Source: a bacterium SCSIO 12696 (GTDB lineage Bacteria; Pseudomonadota; Gammaproteobacteria; Pseudomonadales; Porticoccaceae). Taken from it: a stretch of 64,000 nucleotides of DNA. How positions within the stretch are numbered: the stretch's first letter is position 1; the number at the start of each line of letters is the position of its first letter. The notes beneath the pieces are model-generated. The model made no database searches. It had not been told where the DNA came from and saw only the letters and a list, made by a program, of their open reading frames with translations. Made by a program: the position numbers and the translations under genes. Of the stretch, positions 55,526-64,000 are shown in pieces. Location: assembly GCA_024397955.1 (NCBI GenBank), contig CP073744.1, forward strand, positions 1,178,001 through 1,242,000, in the 5' to 3' direction.

Positions 55526-58267
55526 CTAACCGTTAACAATTTTTGGGGCAAATACTTTCAATCCCAGCTCTGGACGATAACCGTGAATTTCGGTTACATC
55601 CAGCGCGAGAAGGAAATCGATAATTTCTGCACTGACGACTTGCCCCGGTACCAAGATCGGGAATCCAGGCGGATATGGGGTGACGAAACCGGCAGAAACC
55701 AATTCTCGTCCAGTGGCCATCTCCCGCTGGATTTCCCCGTTATCGTAACGGAAATATTCGCAATTATCTTCATCATAACTGAGGAAATATGGGGTGCGAA
55801 TTAGGCCATCTGGGGTACCGTCCTCCCCCTGGGGGCGGAAGGTACGGTGGAAATAGCTGAAATCGGGCAGCGGCGGCGGATTGCTGGTGAGTGCCTCTAC
55901 TTTTTTCTCGTGCACCCGCTGCTCCGCACCGGAAAATTCTTCCTGGTTTTGCTCGATTTCTTTGGCGATTTTTACCAGCACTTCGATCAAGTGGGTCACC
56001 GAACTGCGCTCAGTACCAATATTGGTCATAAACAGCACAGTATTGCGCGAGGTTTTATTGATCTGGATATTGTATTTATCCATCAAGTACTTGTTTTTAA
56101 AGGTATCGCCGTCGACACCCGTTCGACCAATCATCAACGTTACCCGAGTGGGGTCAATCACAAATTCGTCGTTCTCCCAGGCGTCTTCCATGCGGCTCCA
56201 GCCGGTTTCCTTCTCGTAGTAACTTTCTACGCCAGATACTCGGTACTCTTCAGGCACCATGTCCCGGTTAACCAGAACCTTGAAGTTACGCGACAACAGC
56301 GGATTGCTGTATACCTGCTCACGCAGAGTCATGGCGGTTTCCACCTGCTGGTGCACCAGCTCGTAACCTTCCAGCTCCACCTGGCGGCGACCGGCATCCA
56401 AAGATGCCAGAATCTGATAGTTGGGCGAGGTAGAGGTGTGTGTCATATAGGCTTCGTCGAAAGACGACTTGGCCCGCAGGCGGAAGTCCTGATCGTAAAT
56501 ATGGATCATGGAACCTTGACGCAGTGACGTCAGGGTTTTGTGTGTGGACTGAGTGGAGTACACCCGAATACGAACCTTGTCGGGATCCGGCAACAGCTGG
56601 CGATCCAGCCAGGCAGAGTCGTCTTCCGGGTCGCAGGCTTCCAGTTCTGTCTGCTGCGCTTCGTACTGTTTGCGATACTCCTCAGTACGGTATTTGTTGC
56701 GCAGCTTATCCGCGGAGTACATGCCGGTGCGAGCTCGATAAGACGGGTTAAAGCGGGCAAAGCCAAACCAGGCTTCATCCCACAGGAAAATCAAATCAGG
56801 CTTAATGGCCAAACACTCTTCCATCACCCGCTGCACGTTGTACACCACACCGTCAAAGGTACAGTTGGTGAGAATCAGCATTTTTACCTGATCGAGGCGA
56901 CCAGAACGCTTGTACTGCAACAGGCGTTCTTTGATGGTGCGCAGGGGCACAGCGCCATACATGGAGTACTCATTGAGCGGATAGGAATCCAGATAAGACA
57001 CCTGAGTGCCCATCATCACCATGGCGTAGTGGTGAGACTTGTGACAATCCCGATCCACCAGCACCACATCGCCGGGGCGCACCAGTCCCTGCACCACAAT
57101 TTTGTTGGCGGTGGAGGTGCCGTTGGTGACAAAGTAGGTTTCCCGGGCACCGTAAGCGCGCGCCGCCATTTCCTGGGCTTCTTTCATGGGCCCTTTGGGC
57201 TGCAACAGGGAGTCCAGGCCACCGCTGGTGGCAGAGGTTTCTGCCAGGAAGATATTGGCCCCGTAAAAGCTGGAAAAATCGTCCATCCAGTGGGACTTAC
57301 GCATGGACTGACCGCGGGAAATAGGCAATGCGTGAAACACACCGGTGGGCTTGCGGGCGTAAGTCATCAACGCCGAGAAGAACGGTGTTTCGTAACGCTG
57401 GTAAACAGCACGCAGTAAACTGGAGTGCTGTTCCACATTACCTGGTTCGCGGTAGAACACACGACGGAACAAACTGGATTGGCCTGCCACTTCTTCAGAG
57501 GCGCTGCCCGCCACCATATAGAGGTCGATCTCCGGGCGCAGGCGATTGATGTTCTCAGCCAGTTTGATACCCAGTTCGGTATCAGACATCTGCCGCAACT
57601 CAGCTTCATCCGCATCCAACAGGTAGTGTTGGAAGATATCGTAGTTGTGGGTAGAACGCAGGGAATAGCCGTAACGGATAATACAAGTTTGAATATTAGG
57701 GTTGATCATCACCGCGATCAGAGCGTCTTCAAAGCTGCGCACAGTGACTAGGTCGTAGATAAAGTCGTCGTTTTCACTGCGCAGATCCAGGTGTTCAGCG
57801 CGCACCTGCTCTTCGTGGTCAGCAGAGGCAAAATCATCCACCACCAGTACTTCAAAGTAGCCTTTGTGATTGTGGGGGCGCCCCTGCCAATCATCACGGG
57901 GGTTGTTTTTGTCGGGCTGGCCTTCCAAGTCAATTTCGCGAGTGCGGTAAGCATCTGAGGTCAACGCCGCATCAATACGCTTAACCACTTGGTTCAACTT
58001 GCGAAAATCTTTGGTGTTGTAAAGCGTCTGCAGGTAATTGAAATCTTTTTTGGAGGGGAATGCGGTGTAATCCTCAATGCGCTCCAGCAGCCTCATCAGG
58101 GCAATAACACCTCGACGGGCGACACGCTTTTCGGTTTCGTTGGCCCGATCATCCAACAAACGTCTTAGTTGTTCTTTGAGTCGACTCCAGGAGTCACTGC
58201 GAAGCTGAGAAAATTTGTGGTAGAACCCCAGTGTGGTATAGGTTCTCAAGCTTTTTGTAACAGGCAT
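55526..58267 (-). CDS. Orn/Lys/Arg decarboxylase family PLP enzyme, enlarged
   Basis: 913 aa, longer than the usual 710-760. An extra helical amino-terminal region (about 130 residues) precedes a wing-like domain (YFEVLVVDDF). The PLP domain has TNGTSTANKIV, LWDEAWFGFA with the PLP Asp, and the lysine motif STQSTHKTLTSLRQG (Lys about 576). The carboxy-terminal domain ends GYRPELGLKVF. The amino-acid substrate cannot be deduced. First gene of an operon with an ATP-grasp protein. Confidence 0.9.
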   Translation of the reverse strand: MPVTKSLRTYTTLGFYHKFSQLRSDSWSRLKEQLRRLLDDRANETEKRVARRGVIALMRLLERIEDYTAFPSKKDFNYLQTLYNTKDFRKLNQVVKRIDAALTSDAYRTREIDLEGQPDKNNPRDDWQGRPHNHKGYFEVLVVDDFASADHEEQVRAEHLDLRSENDDFIYDLVTVRSFEDALIAVMINPNIQTCIIRYGYSLRSTHNYDIFQHYLLDADEAELRQMSDTELGIKLAENINRLRPEIDLYMVAGSASEEVAGQSSLFRRVFYREPGNVEQHSSLLRAVYQRYETPFFSALMTYARKPTGVFHALPISRGQSMRKSHWMDDFSSFYGANIFLAETSATSGGLDSLLQPKGPMKEAQEMAARAYGARETYFVTNGTSTANKIVVQGLVRPGDVVLVDRDCHKSHHYAMVMMGTQVSYLDSYPLNEYSMYGAVPLRTIKERLLQYKRSGRLDQVKMLILTNCTFDGVVYNVQRVMEECLAIKPDLIFLWDEAWFGFARFNPSYRARTGMYSADKLRNKYRTEEYRKQYEAQQTELEACDPEDDSAWLDRQLLPDPDKVRIRVYSTQSTHKTLTSLRQGSMIHIYDQDFRLRAKSSFDEAYMTHTSTSPNYQILASLDAGRRQVELEGYELVHQQVETAMTLREQVYSNPLLSRNFKVLVNRDMVPEEYRVSGVESYYEKETGWSRMEDAWENDEFVIDPTRVTLMIGRTGVDGDTFKNKYLMDKYNIQINKTSRNTVLFMTNIGTERSSVTHLIEVLVKIAKEIEQNQEEFSGAEQRVHEKKVEALTSNPPPLPDFSYFHRTFRPQGEDGTPDGLIRTPYFLSYDEDNCEYFRYDNGEIQREMATGRELVSAGFVTPYPPGFPILVPGQVVSAEIIDFLLALDVTEIHGYRPELGLKVFAPKIVNG

Positions 58268-58807
58268 AGGTTATCCCAGTATTCTTCGTCCAGCAGCCGC
58301 AAAAAAACGGGTAGGTATCGTAAAAATACCCACGGCGATAGAGCCGACTACAGACAGATTATGACGTAAAGAAGATAAGCAGGGTGGAATTGAGCAGAGC
58401 GTAAGACAGCTACACTTCATAACAGAAGCGCAAGTTGGAAAGACAAGTGAGCATCCACTCGCCATCAGGAACGACGTCCTTTGGCATGAATTACTGGCAA
58501 ATCCTACCCCCTCGGTAATTGCCACGTCGCCAGTTTAAACTGGCATTTTGTTGTTACTTGTTATTGGCTTTGTGGTTCAAAAGACCCAGCACACGTCAGC
58601 CACAACCCGCAGAGGATACTGAATAAGGTACTGCCACACAATGGCAAATTCAGGGACTTTCAGCAGTTGCGAGCTACGACCTTGTGAAAGCTAGCGAAGA
58701 TTAACAAAAACAGAGTCTCCAATGCAGCATGGAAAGCCCCCCAATAAGGGTATCTAGCTATAATACGCCAAACACAATAACTCATAACTTGTAAAAGGCT
58801 CTTTTGT
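58268..58807. other. 540-nt divergent intergenic region with palindrome
   Basis: No gene supported. GCCAGTTTAAACTGGC (58529-58544) is a perfect 16-bp palindrome followed by ATTTTGTTG, either an operator or a weak terminator. A TATAAT at 58759-58764, 44 nt before the CoA transferase start, is a possible -10 without a good -35. Confidence 0.5.
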
Positions 58808-60016
58808 ATGTCCAAACGCCCTCTTGACGGCATTCGCGTGATCGAACTGGGTCAGCTGCTGGCTGGCCCTTTTACTGGCTTGATGCTCGCCTACTTTGGC
58901 GCCGAAGTCATCAAGGTGGAACCCCCTAAAGGTGGCGACCCGATACGGGGCTGGCGCGAAACGGATACAGACGCAAGTGGTACTACCACCTCCTACTGGT
59001 GGCGCAGCCTGGGGCGCAATAAAAAGTGCATTACTCTGGACTTAAAATCCGATAAGGGCCGCGAGCTGACCCACCAGCTGATTGATGGCGCCGACGTGGT
59101 GATCGAGAACTTTCGACCGGGCACCATGGAAAAGTGGGGGCTGGGGCCAGATGTGTTCAAGCCATCTAACCCCGGCCTGATATACACCCGCATTTCTGGA
59201 TACGGCCAGACTGGCCCCTATTCCCACAAACCGGGTTTTGCCTCTGCCTGCGAAGCCATCAGCGGTTTTCGCTACGTAAACGGCCACCCCGGTGAAGCGC
59301 CGGTACGCCCCAACCTGTCTATTGGCGACACCATTTCCGGCATGCACGCCGCCATGGGAGTTCTATTGGCCATTATCGAGCGCCAGCGCAACGACGGCAC
59401 TGGCCAGGTAGTGGACGTGGCCCTCTACGAATCCATGTTCAACCTATTGGAAGCAGTGATCCCGGAGTACTCCGGTGCCGGGGTGATTCGCGAGCCATCC
59501 GGCTCCACCCTTACCGGTATCGTGCCCACCAATACTTACCGTTGCAGCGACGGCAAATTTGTGGTGATTGGTGGCAACGGCGATTCCATCTTCCAACGTC
59601 TGATGACCACCGCAAAACGACCAGATATGGCCGTCGATCCACGCTTTGCTGACAACGCCGGGCGAGTACAGCACGAACCGGAAATCGACCAGGCGCTGTC
59701 AGACTGGTGCGGCAAACACAGTAGTCAACAGATTCTCGATCTGCTGGAACAAGCACGAGTGCCCTGCGGCCCCATCTACAATGTGGAGGATATGTTCAAC
59801 GACCCCCACTTTCAGGATCGCGGCCTGTTTGAGCGGGTAGAAATCAACGGCAAGCCCCTGGATATTCCCGCCATACTGCCGCGGCTAGCAAAAACACCCG
59901 GCGCTACCCAGTGGGCCGGGCCAGAAATCGGCAGCCATAACCAGGCGGTGTTTGGCGATCTGCTGGGTCTGTCAGAATCTGAGTTGGCGGAACTGAAAGA
60001 ACAGAATGTTATTTAG
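58808..60016 (+). CDS. CaiB/BaiF (class III) CoA transferase
   Basis: 402 aa. RPLDGIRVIELGQLLAGP at the start, LDLKSDKGRELTHQLIDGADVVIENFRPG, YTRISGYGQTGPYSHKPGF, and NLSIGDTISGMHAAMGVLLAI, where the Asp corresponds to the catalytic residue of formyl-CoA transferase. Class III enzymes move CoA between organic acids; donor and acceptor cannot be told. The stop overlaps the next gene by 11 nt. Confidence 0.95.
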   Translation: MSKRPLDGIRVIELGQLLAGPFTGLMLAYFGAEVIKVEPPKGGDPIRGWRETDTDASGTTTSYWWRSLGRNKKCITLDLKSDKGRELTHQLIDGADVVIENFRPGTMEKWGLGPDVFKPSNPGLIYTRISGYGQTGPYSHKPGFASACEAISGFRYVNGHPGEAPVRPNLSIGDTISGMHAAMGVLLAIIERQRNDGTGQVVDVALYESMFNLLEAVIPEYSGAGVIREPSGSTLTGIVPTNTYRCSDGKFVVIGGNGDSIFQRLMTTAKRPDMAVDPRFADNAGRVQHEPEIDQALSDWCGKHSSQQILDLLEQARVPCGPIYNVEDMFNDPHFQDRGLFERVEINGKPLDIPAILPRLAKTPGATQWAGPEIGSHNQAVFGDLLGLSESELAELKEQNVI

Positions 60017-60776
60017 CCGACTGTTCGCTGCAGCAGCATTAACCCTGTTAATACTTCCCTGCGTCGCCCATGAAATAGACCCGGAAGTGCTGCTCAGCGA
60101 ACACTATCAGTTGATGGTGGATTATCGGGGCGGCATCGGCATTCATTTTGGCATGCCGGATACCATGGCGCCGGACGACGGCGGCCTGGAGTTCAATACC
60201 CAACGTAACTCCCTGCCTGTTGCTGATATTGTGCCGCTGTATCTGCGCCTGGGCTTTACCCATATCCTGCCCTTGGGGCTGGATCACGTACTCTTTGTGC
60301 TCGGTTTATTTTTCCTCAACCGGCGCTTGAAGCCGCTGTTATGGCAAGTAACCGCCTTTACCCTGGCCCATACCCTCACACTGGGGATGGCCGCTGCCGG
60401 GCTGCTTGAATTTAATATTCGCTGGGTAGAAGCACTGATCGCCCTATCGATCTGTTACGTGGCCATAGAAAACCTGGCCACCGACAAATTACAGCCCTGG
60501 CGGCCGTTAGTGGTGTTCATTTTTGGGCTGCTGCACGGCATTGGCTTTGCGTCGGTATTGAGCGATATTGGCCTGCCGGATGGCGAGTTTTTTCCGGCAC
60601 TGATCAGTTTTAACGTCGGTGTGGAACTGGGTCAGCTGACAGTGATTGCGCTCGCCTGGCTACTGTTGCTGAAGTGGATGGATGCCCCATGGTACCGCCA
60701 GCGAATTGTAATGCCCGCTTGCAGCCTGATCGCCCTCACCGGTTTTTGGTGGTTTATTGAGAGAACATTGTTTTAA
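60006..60776 (+). CDS. HupE/UreJ family membrane protein
   Basis: 256 aa. Signal peptide (LFAAAALTLLILPCVAHE), a short periplasmic part, then the HupE/UreJ-2 domain with HILPLGLDHVLFVLGLFFLN, TAFTLAHTLTLGMAA and LLHGIGFASVLSDIGLP; about six helices with His/Asp residues that could bind metal. HupE proteins are linked to nickel uptake, but this subgroup occurs without hydrogenase or urease, as here. The start overlaps the CoA transferase end. Confidence 0.88.
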   Translation: MLFSRLFAAAALTLLILPCVAHEIDPEVLLSEHYQLMVDYRGGIGIHFGMPDTMAPDDGGLEFNTQRNSLPVADIVPLYLRLGFTHILPLGLDHVLFVLGLFFLNRRLKPLLWQVTAFTLAHTLTLGMAAAGLLEFNIRWVEALIALSICYVAIENLATDKLQPWRPLVVFIFGLLHGIGFASVLSDIGLPDGEFFPALISFNVGVELGQLTVIALAWLLLLKWMDAPWYRQRIVMPACSLIALTGFWWFIERTLF

Positions 60777-60936
60777 AACGTCATAAATATCAACGATACA
60801 CCAGAAGCGGTTACTTGCCTTTGCCTGATACGCCTTGCATAAATCCCTGTAGGCTCGTTGTCAGCATCGCTGCTGAAAGTGGTCAAGCAAGAGCAAGTGG
60901 CAGCAAAATAGATAACAGCTTTCGGGAGAGTAGAAG

Positions 60937-63087
60937 ATGAAAATTCATCACACCTTTTTTTGCGCGATGGCGCTTGGTGCCATCTTAGCTGGCTGTAGCG
61001 ATTCATCGACAACCACACAAGGCGAAACATCGGAAACATCACAGGTGGTCACAGGAAATCCATTTTTCAGTGACTGGGGTACACCCTTCGAAGCACCGGA
61101 CTTCGCCCGCATTGAACACCAGCACTATCTTCCCGCTTTTGAACAAGGCATTACCGATCACAAAGCAGAAATCGACGCGGTAAAGAACAACCCCGATGCC
61201 CCTACCTTCGACAACACCGTGGTTGCTCTGGAGCGCACTGGCAAGTTACTCACCAAGGTCAGCCGCGTGTTCTATAACCTGACCTCTGCCAACACCAACG
61301 AAGATATGCAGGCGTTGGCAAGAGAGCTGTCACCAATGCTGAGCGCCCATTCAGACGATATTGCCCTGAATGAAAAACTGTTCCAGCGGGTAAAAGCGGT
61401 TTATGAGCAACGGGACAGCCTCAATCTGGATCGAGAACAGCATCGTTTGCTGGATAAAACCTACAAGGATTTTGTTCGCGGTGGTGCCAACCTGAACGAA
61501 CAAGACAAAGAAACCCTGCGCAAGCTCAATAGCGAATTGTCTTTGCTGTCGCTGAAGTTTGGTGAAAACCTGCTCAAGGAAAACAAAGCGTTCAAACTGG
61601 TGATCGACAACTCCGCGGATTTGAATGGCTTGCCGGACGGGGTTATCCAGGGCGCAGCGGACGCGGCAAAAGCCGCAGATATGGACGGTAAGTGGCTGTT
61701 CACCCTGGACAAGCCCAGCATGATTCCATTTTTGAAGTACGCCAAAAACCGCAAGCTGCGTGAACAAATTTACACCGGCTACATCACCCGCGGCGACCAG
61801 GGCAACGCCAGCGATAACAACGACATTGTCGCCCGCATGGCCAGTTTGCGTTCGCAAAAAGCCAAGCTATTGGGGTACGCCACCCACGCGGATTTTATTC
61901 TCGAAAATAACATGGCCAAAAACCCAGAAGGAGTCTATGGCCTGCTCAATAAACTCTGGACTCCCGCGCTGGCCACCGCCAAGAGAGAGCGGGATGAAAT
62001 GCAGGCAATTATCGACGCCGAAGGCGGCAATTTTAAATTAGCGTCCTGGGACTGGTGGTACTACGCAGAAAAATTGCGCAAGGCCAAATACGATCTGGAC
62101 GAATCTCAGGTGCGCCCCTACTTTCAACTAGAAAATGTGGTCGATGGGGTTTTCTACGTAGCCAACCAGCTGTGGGGTATTCAGGTAAAACCCATCGATA
62201 ACATTCCCACCTACCACAAAGATGTTCGCACTTACGAATTAAGCGATAAAGACGGCAACCACATCGGTATTTTCTACGCCGACTACTTCCCCCGTGACAG
62301 CAAGCGCGGTGGCGCCTGGATGAACAGCCTGCGCATTCAGTCCAACCTGGACAGCGACTTTGTTCACCCACTGATTCTGAACGTGGGCAACTTTACGCCA
62401 CCGGTGGGGGACGATCCGGCGCTGTTGTCGTTCGACGACGTCAACACCCTGTTCCACGAATTTGGCCATGCCTTACACGGCTTTTTGTCTCAGGCTCGCT
62501 ACCCCAGCCTGGCGGGCACCGCCACTCCCAGGGATTATGTGGAGTTCCCGGCACAAATGCTGGAGCACTGGGCCAATCAGCCGGAAGTACTGAAAAAATT
62601 CGCTTTACATTACAAAACCGGCGAACCGATTCCCGACGATCTGGTGGCCAAAATCAAAAAGATGGGTACCTTTAATCAGGGCTTTGCCACCACTGAATAC
62701 CTGGCAGCATCGCTACTGGATATGGCTTGGCACACCATTGAAAACGACGTGACTGATACCCGCGCCTTTGAAAAACAGGTACTAGAAGAACAATTTGGTT
62801 TGATTCCGGAGGTGATTTCCCGCTATCGCAGCACCTACTTCGCCCATATTTTCGCCGGCGGCTACTCTGCAGGTTACTACGCCTATATTTGGTCAGAGGT
62901 ATTAGATAGCGATGGCTTTGAAGCCTTTAAAGAAACCTCTTTGTTTGATCAGGAAACAGCACAACGGCTGCTGAAAAATGTGTATCAGGCTGGTGGCACC
63001 GACGACCCCATGGAACTGTACAAACGCTTTCGTGGCCGAGAGCCGGAAATTGGCCCGCTGTTGAAGCGGCGCGGTTTTAGTGAGTAA
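60937..63087 (+). CDS. M3 family peptidyl-dipeptidase (Dcp-like), lipoprotein
   Basis: 716 aa. A lipobox LAGC (Cys 20) gives a lipid-anchored form. The body is M3A: the zinc motif HEFGH at residues 507-511 with the third ligand Glu downstream (EFPAQMLEHW), and GTFNQGFATTEYLAASLLDMAWH near the end. Dcp removes dipeptides from C-termini; OpdA-type specificity is not excluded. GGGAGAG precedes the ATG. Confidence 0.95.
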   Translation: MKIHHTFFCAMALGAILAGCSDSSTTTQGETSETSQVVTGNPFFSDWGTPFEAPDFARIEHQHYLPAFEQGITDHKAEIDAVKNNPDAPTFDNTVVALERTGKLLTKVSRVFYNLTSANTNEDMQALARELSPMLSAHSDDIALNEKLFQRVKAVYEQRDSLNLDREQHRLLDKTYKDFVRGGANLNEQDKETLRKLNSELSLLSLKFGENLLKENKAFKLVIDNSADLNGLPDGVIQGAADAAKAADMDGKWLFTLDKPSMIPFLKYAKNRKLREQIYTGYITRGDQGNASDNNDIVARMASLRSQKAKLLGYATHADFILENNMAKNPEGVYGLLNKLWTPALATAKRERDEMQAIIDAEGGNFKLASWDWWYYAEKLRKAKYDLDESQVRPYFQLENVVDGVFYVANQLWGIQVKPIDNIPTYHKDVRTYELSDKDGNHIGIFYADYFPRDSKRGGAWMNSLRIQSNLDSDFVHPLILNVGNFTPPVGDDPALLSFDDVNTLFHEFGHALHGFLSQARYPSLAGTATPRDYVEFPAQMLEHWANQPEVLKKFALHYKTGEPIPDDLVAKIKKMGTFNQGFATTEYLAASLLDMAWHTIENDVTDTRAFEKQVLEEQFGLIPEVISRYRSTYFAHIFAGGYSAGYYAYIWSEVLDSDGFEAFKETSLFDQETAQRLLKNVYQAGGTDDPMELYKRFRGREPEIGPLLKRRGFSE

Positions 63088-63104
63088 TAAAGTACTCAAA
63101 AACC

Positions 63105-63130
63105 CTCATGCCCGCACGAGTGGGCATGAG
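63105..63130. repeat. REP-like palindrome, possible terminator
   Basis: CTCATGCCC (63105-63113)/GGGCATGAG (63122-63130). The central 20 nt match the element at 3665-3684 in 16 positions. No T tract follows, so its use as a terminator is uncertain. Confidence 0.6.
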
Positions 63131-63151
63131 AGCGAGGTCTAAATTTTCCCA

Positions 63152-63544
63152 TTAGTTTTTTGTAGCCGCCACCAACTGAGGCTTCATTTCTTTCATAGGC
63201 ATACACAGGGCCGAATCCACTTGCGCTTTAACCACTGTGGTTTTCCCCGTCTTCACCTCAAATTGCAGCTGGCTCTGCGCAGAGTCGTTCGCCATCAACT
63301 GGTAACTGCCAGGAGATAGGTGCAACTCCAGTCGCTCACCATGGGGCAGTTTGCCCAGGCTTTTGCCATTCAGGTACAAGCGATAATCCATATAGCTCAA
63401 CATGGCCCGTTGATTGGGGCGGTAAATCACCACATTGGGTTCCGCTACCTCAGCTGTACTATGCTTGTTTTCAGCCTGTACCGCAGTAGCAGAGCTTGCG
63501 ATAACCGCAGCGACAAGGGCGCTAATCAGAAATTGAATGTTCAT
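63152..63544 (-). CDS. Small exported protein, DUF2846/PEGA-like
   Basis: 130 aa from ATG 63544, supported by AGGAG 7 nt before it (the longer frame to 63598 lacks one). Signal peptide MNIQFLISALVAAVIASSAT..QA. The mature part (VVIYRPNQRAMLSYMDYRLY, LNGKSLGKLPHGERLELHLSPGSYQLMA) has the DUF2846/PEGA form: a small beta-sandwich with a G..L..G.....L.PG.Y pattern, common in lipoproteins that present surface loops. Function unknown. Confidence 0.8.
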   Translation of the reverse strand: MNIQFLISALVAAVIASSATAVQAENKHSTAEVAEPNVVIYRPNQRAMLSYMDYRLYLNGKSLGKLPHGERLELHLSPGSYQLMANDSAQSQLQFEVKTGKTTVVKAQVDSALCMPMKEMKPQLVAATKN

Positions 63545-63652
63545 GGCGTTTCTCCTTTTGGGGTTGATACCCAAAAGGCGCCAGAAACCATCGCGCACTG
63601 CGCCAGAAAATATCTGGCGGCTATAAATTGAAGCCTTTAAGAGGAATTTAAT

Positions 63653-64000
63653 ATGCGCGCTTTGCTTATGATCTACAGCATTTCATGCTATCTGGCTGGT
63701 GTGGCTGCACTGGTATTTCTGATTCTGTTTGTAGCGGACTACCCAGTTTTAATAACCATTAACCACGCCTCTGTCTATGCGCCGCAGTTGCCGCCACTGA
63801 GCGCCGCGCTGTGGAATACATTGTTACTGCTGGTGTGGGGCATCCAGCACAGCGTGATGGCAGATCCGGGATTTAAAAAGCGCTGGACTCGTTGTATTCC
63901 CGTTGCTGCGGAACGCAGCACCTATGTACTGACCGTGGCCATTGTTACCGTTGGGGTTATTTTACTGTGGTGCCCAATGCCACAAATGCTCTGGAAAACC
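63653..64000 (+). CDS. NnrU/MddA-like membrane methyltransferase, 3' truncated
   Basis: The first 116 residues of a membrane protein, cut by the window end; GAGGA lies 9 nt before the ATG. Two hydrophobic helices (YLAGVAALVFLILFVADYPV; LWNTLLLLVWGIQHSVMADP), then FKKRWTRCIPVAAERSTYVL and a third helix. QHSVMA..GFK..W...IP...ERSTYVL is the pattern of the NnrU/methanethiol S-methyltransferase (MddA)/isoprenylcysteine methyltransferase group. Which member cannot be told without the C-terminal SAM-binding part. Divergent from the small exported protein. Confidence 0.78.
   Translation, partial: MRALLMIYSISCYLAGVAALVFLILFVADYPVLITINHASVYAPQLPPLSAALWNTLLLLVWGIQHSVMADPGFKKRWTRCIPVAAERSTYVLTVAIVTVGVILLWCPMPQMLWKT

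Noticed and set aside
58271..58525. 84-codon minus-strand frame after the decarboxylase promoter
   Set aside because: Cys/Ser-rich with no plausible fold or ribosome site; considered chance.

Overview
The window is a chromosomal segment of a Gram-negative gammaproteobacterium, most likely a marine member of the Cellvibrionales or a close relative. The evidence is the rpsU-dnaG-rpoD operon followed by a CAU tRNA, a polar-flagellum cluster of FlhF/FleN/FliA type with sigma-54 promoters, SOS and TsaD/FolB/FolK arrangements typical of gammaproteobacteria, and secreted peptidases. This placement is inferred from gene content and order, not from a search.

Layout. 1-9.3 kb is core: a truncated SIMPL-domain protein, folK-folB-tsaD (minus), then rpsU-yqeY-dnaG-rpoD, a CAU tRNA and a RhlE-type helicase (plus). 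9.3-11.6 kb (minus) is a two-gene radical-SAM DNA repair module preceded by a near-perfect LexA operator. 11.9-15.2 kb holds a large secreted beta-helix/Ig-like protein. 15.4-24.4 kb is metabolic and regulatory: cupin plus formylglycine-generating-like protein, an HD-GYP/EAL pair, a K+ channel, a SUI1-like factor, M20 and S9 peptidases, and GreB.

24.45-38.3 kb is an AT-rich accessory island, all genes on the minus strand. It carries a polymorphic toxin (Rhs/YD-repeat) locus with an unusual architecture. The Rhs polypeptide is split into separately encoded, separately exported halves: three tandem amino-terminal halves (about 510-540 aa, variable heads, near-identical tails ending at the same NDLTP stop) upstream of one carboxy-terminal half (905 aa, its own Sec signal peptide, Rhs core and variable toxin tail). 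Downstream lie a MORN-type immunity gene, a tRNA-Lys-derived attachment-site remnant, and two displaced toxin/immunity cassettes (ankyrin type with a nonsense-mutated toxin; small helical type with an orphan Rhs tail). An ATPase gene flanked by inverted copies of an immunity-gene end follows, then a Sel1 protein and an EF-hand-like protein. A duplicated short gene end (NR..IDEY) lies at both edges and may mark the insertion point.

38.3-52.1 kb is a minus-strand flagellar cluster: fliK, [ggt], fliL, fliN, fliO, fliP, fliQ, fliR, flhB, flhA, flhF, fleN, fliA and a small IDEYV protein. Three sigma-54 promoters (before fliK, fliL and flhA) define the transcription units. fliM is absent from its usual place between fliL and fliN, and a gamma-glutamyltranspeptidase gene sits between fliK and fliL.

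52.3-64 kb: an Ntn-hydrolase-like C45 protein; a PLP amino-acid decarboxylase paired with an ATP-grasp ligase of unknown product; a CaiB-type CoA transferase; a HupE/UreJ protein; a lipoprotein M3 peptidase; a small periplasmic protein; and a truncated NnrU/MddA-like membrane methyltransferase running off the end.
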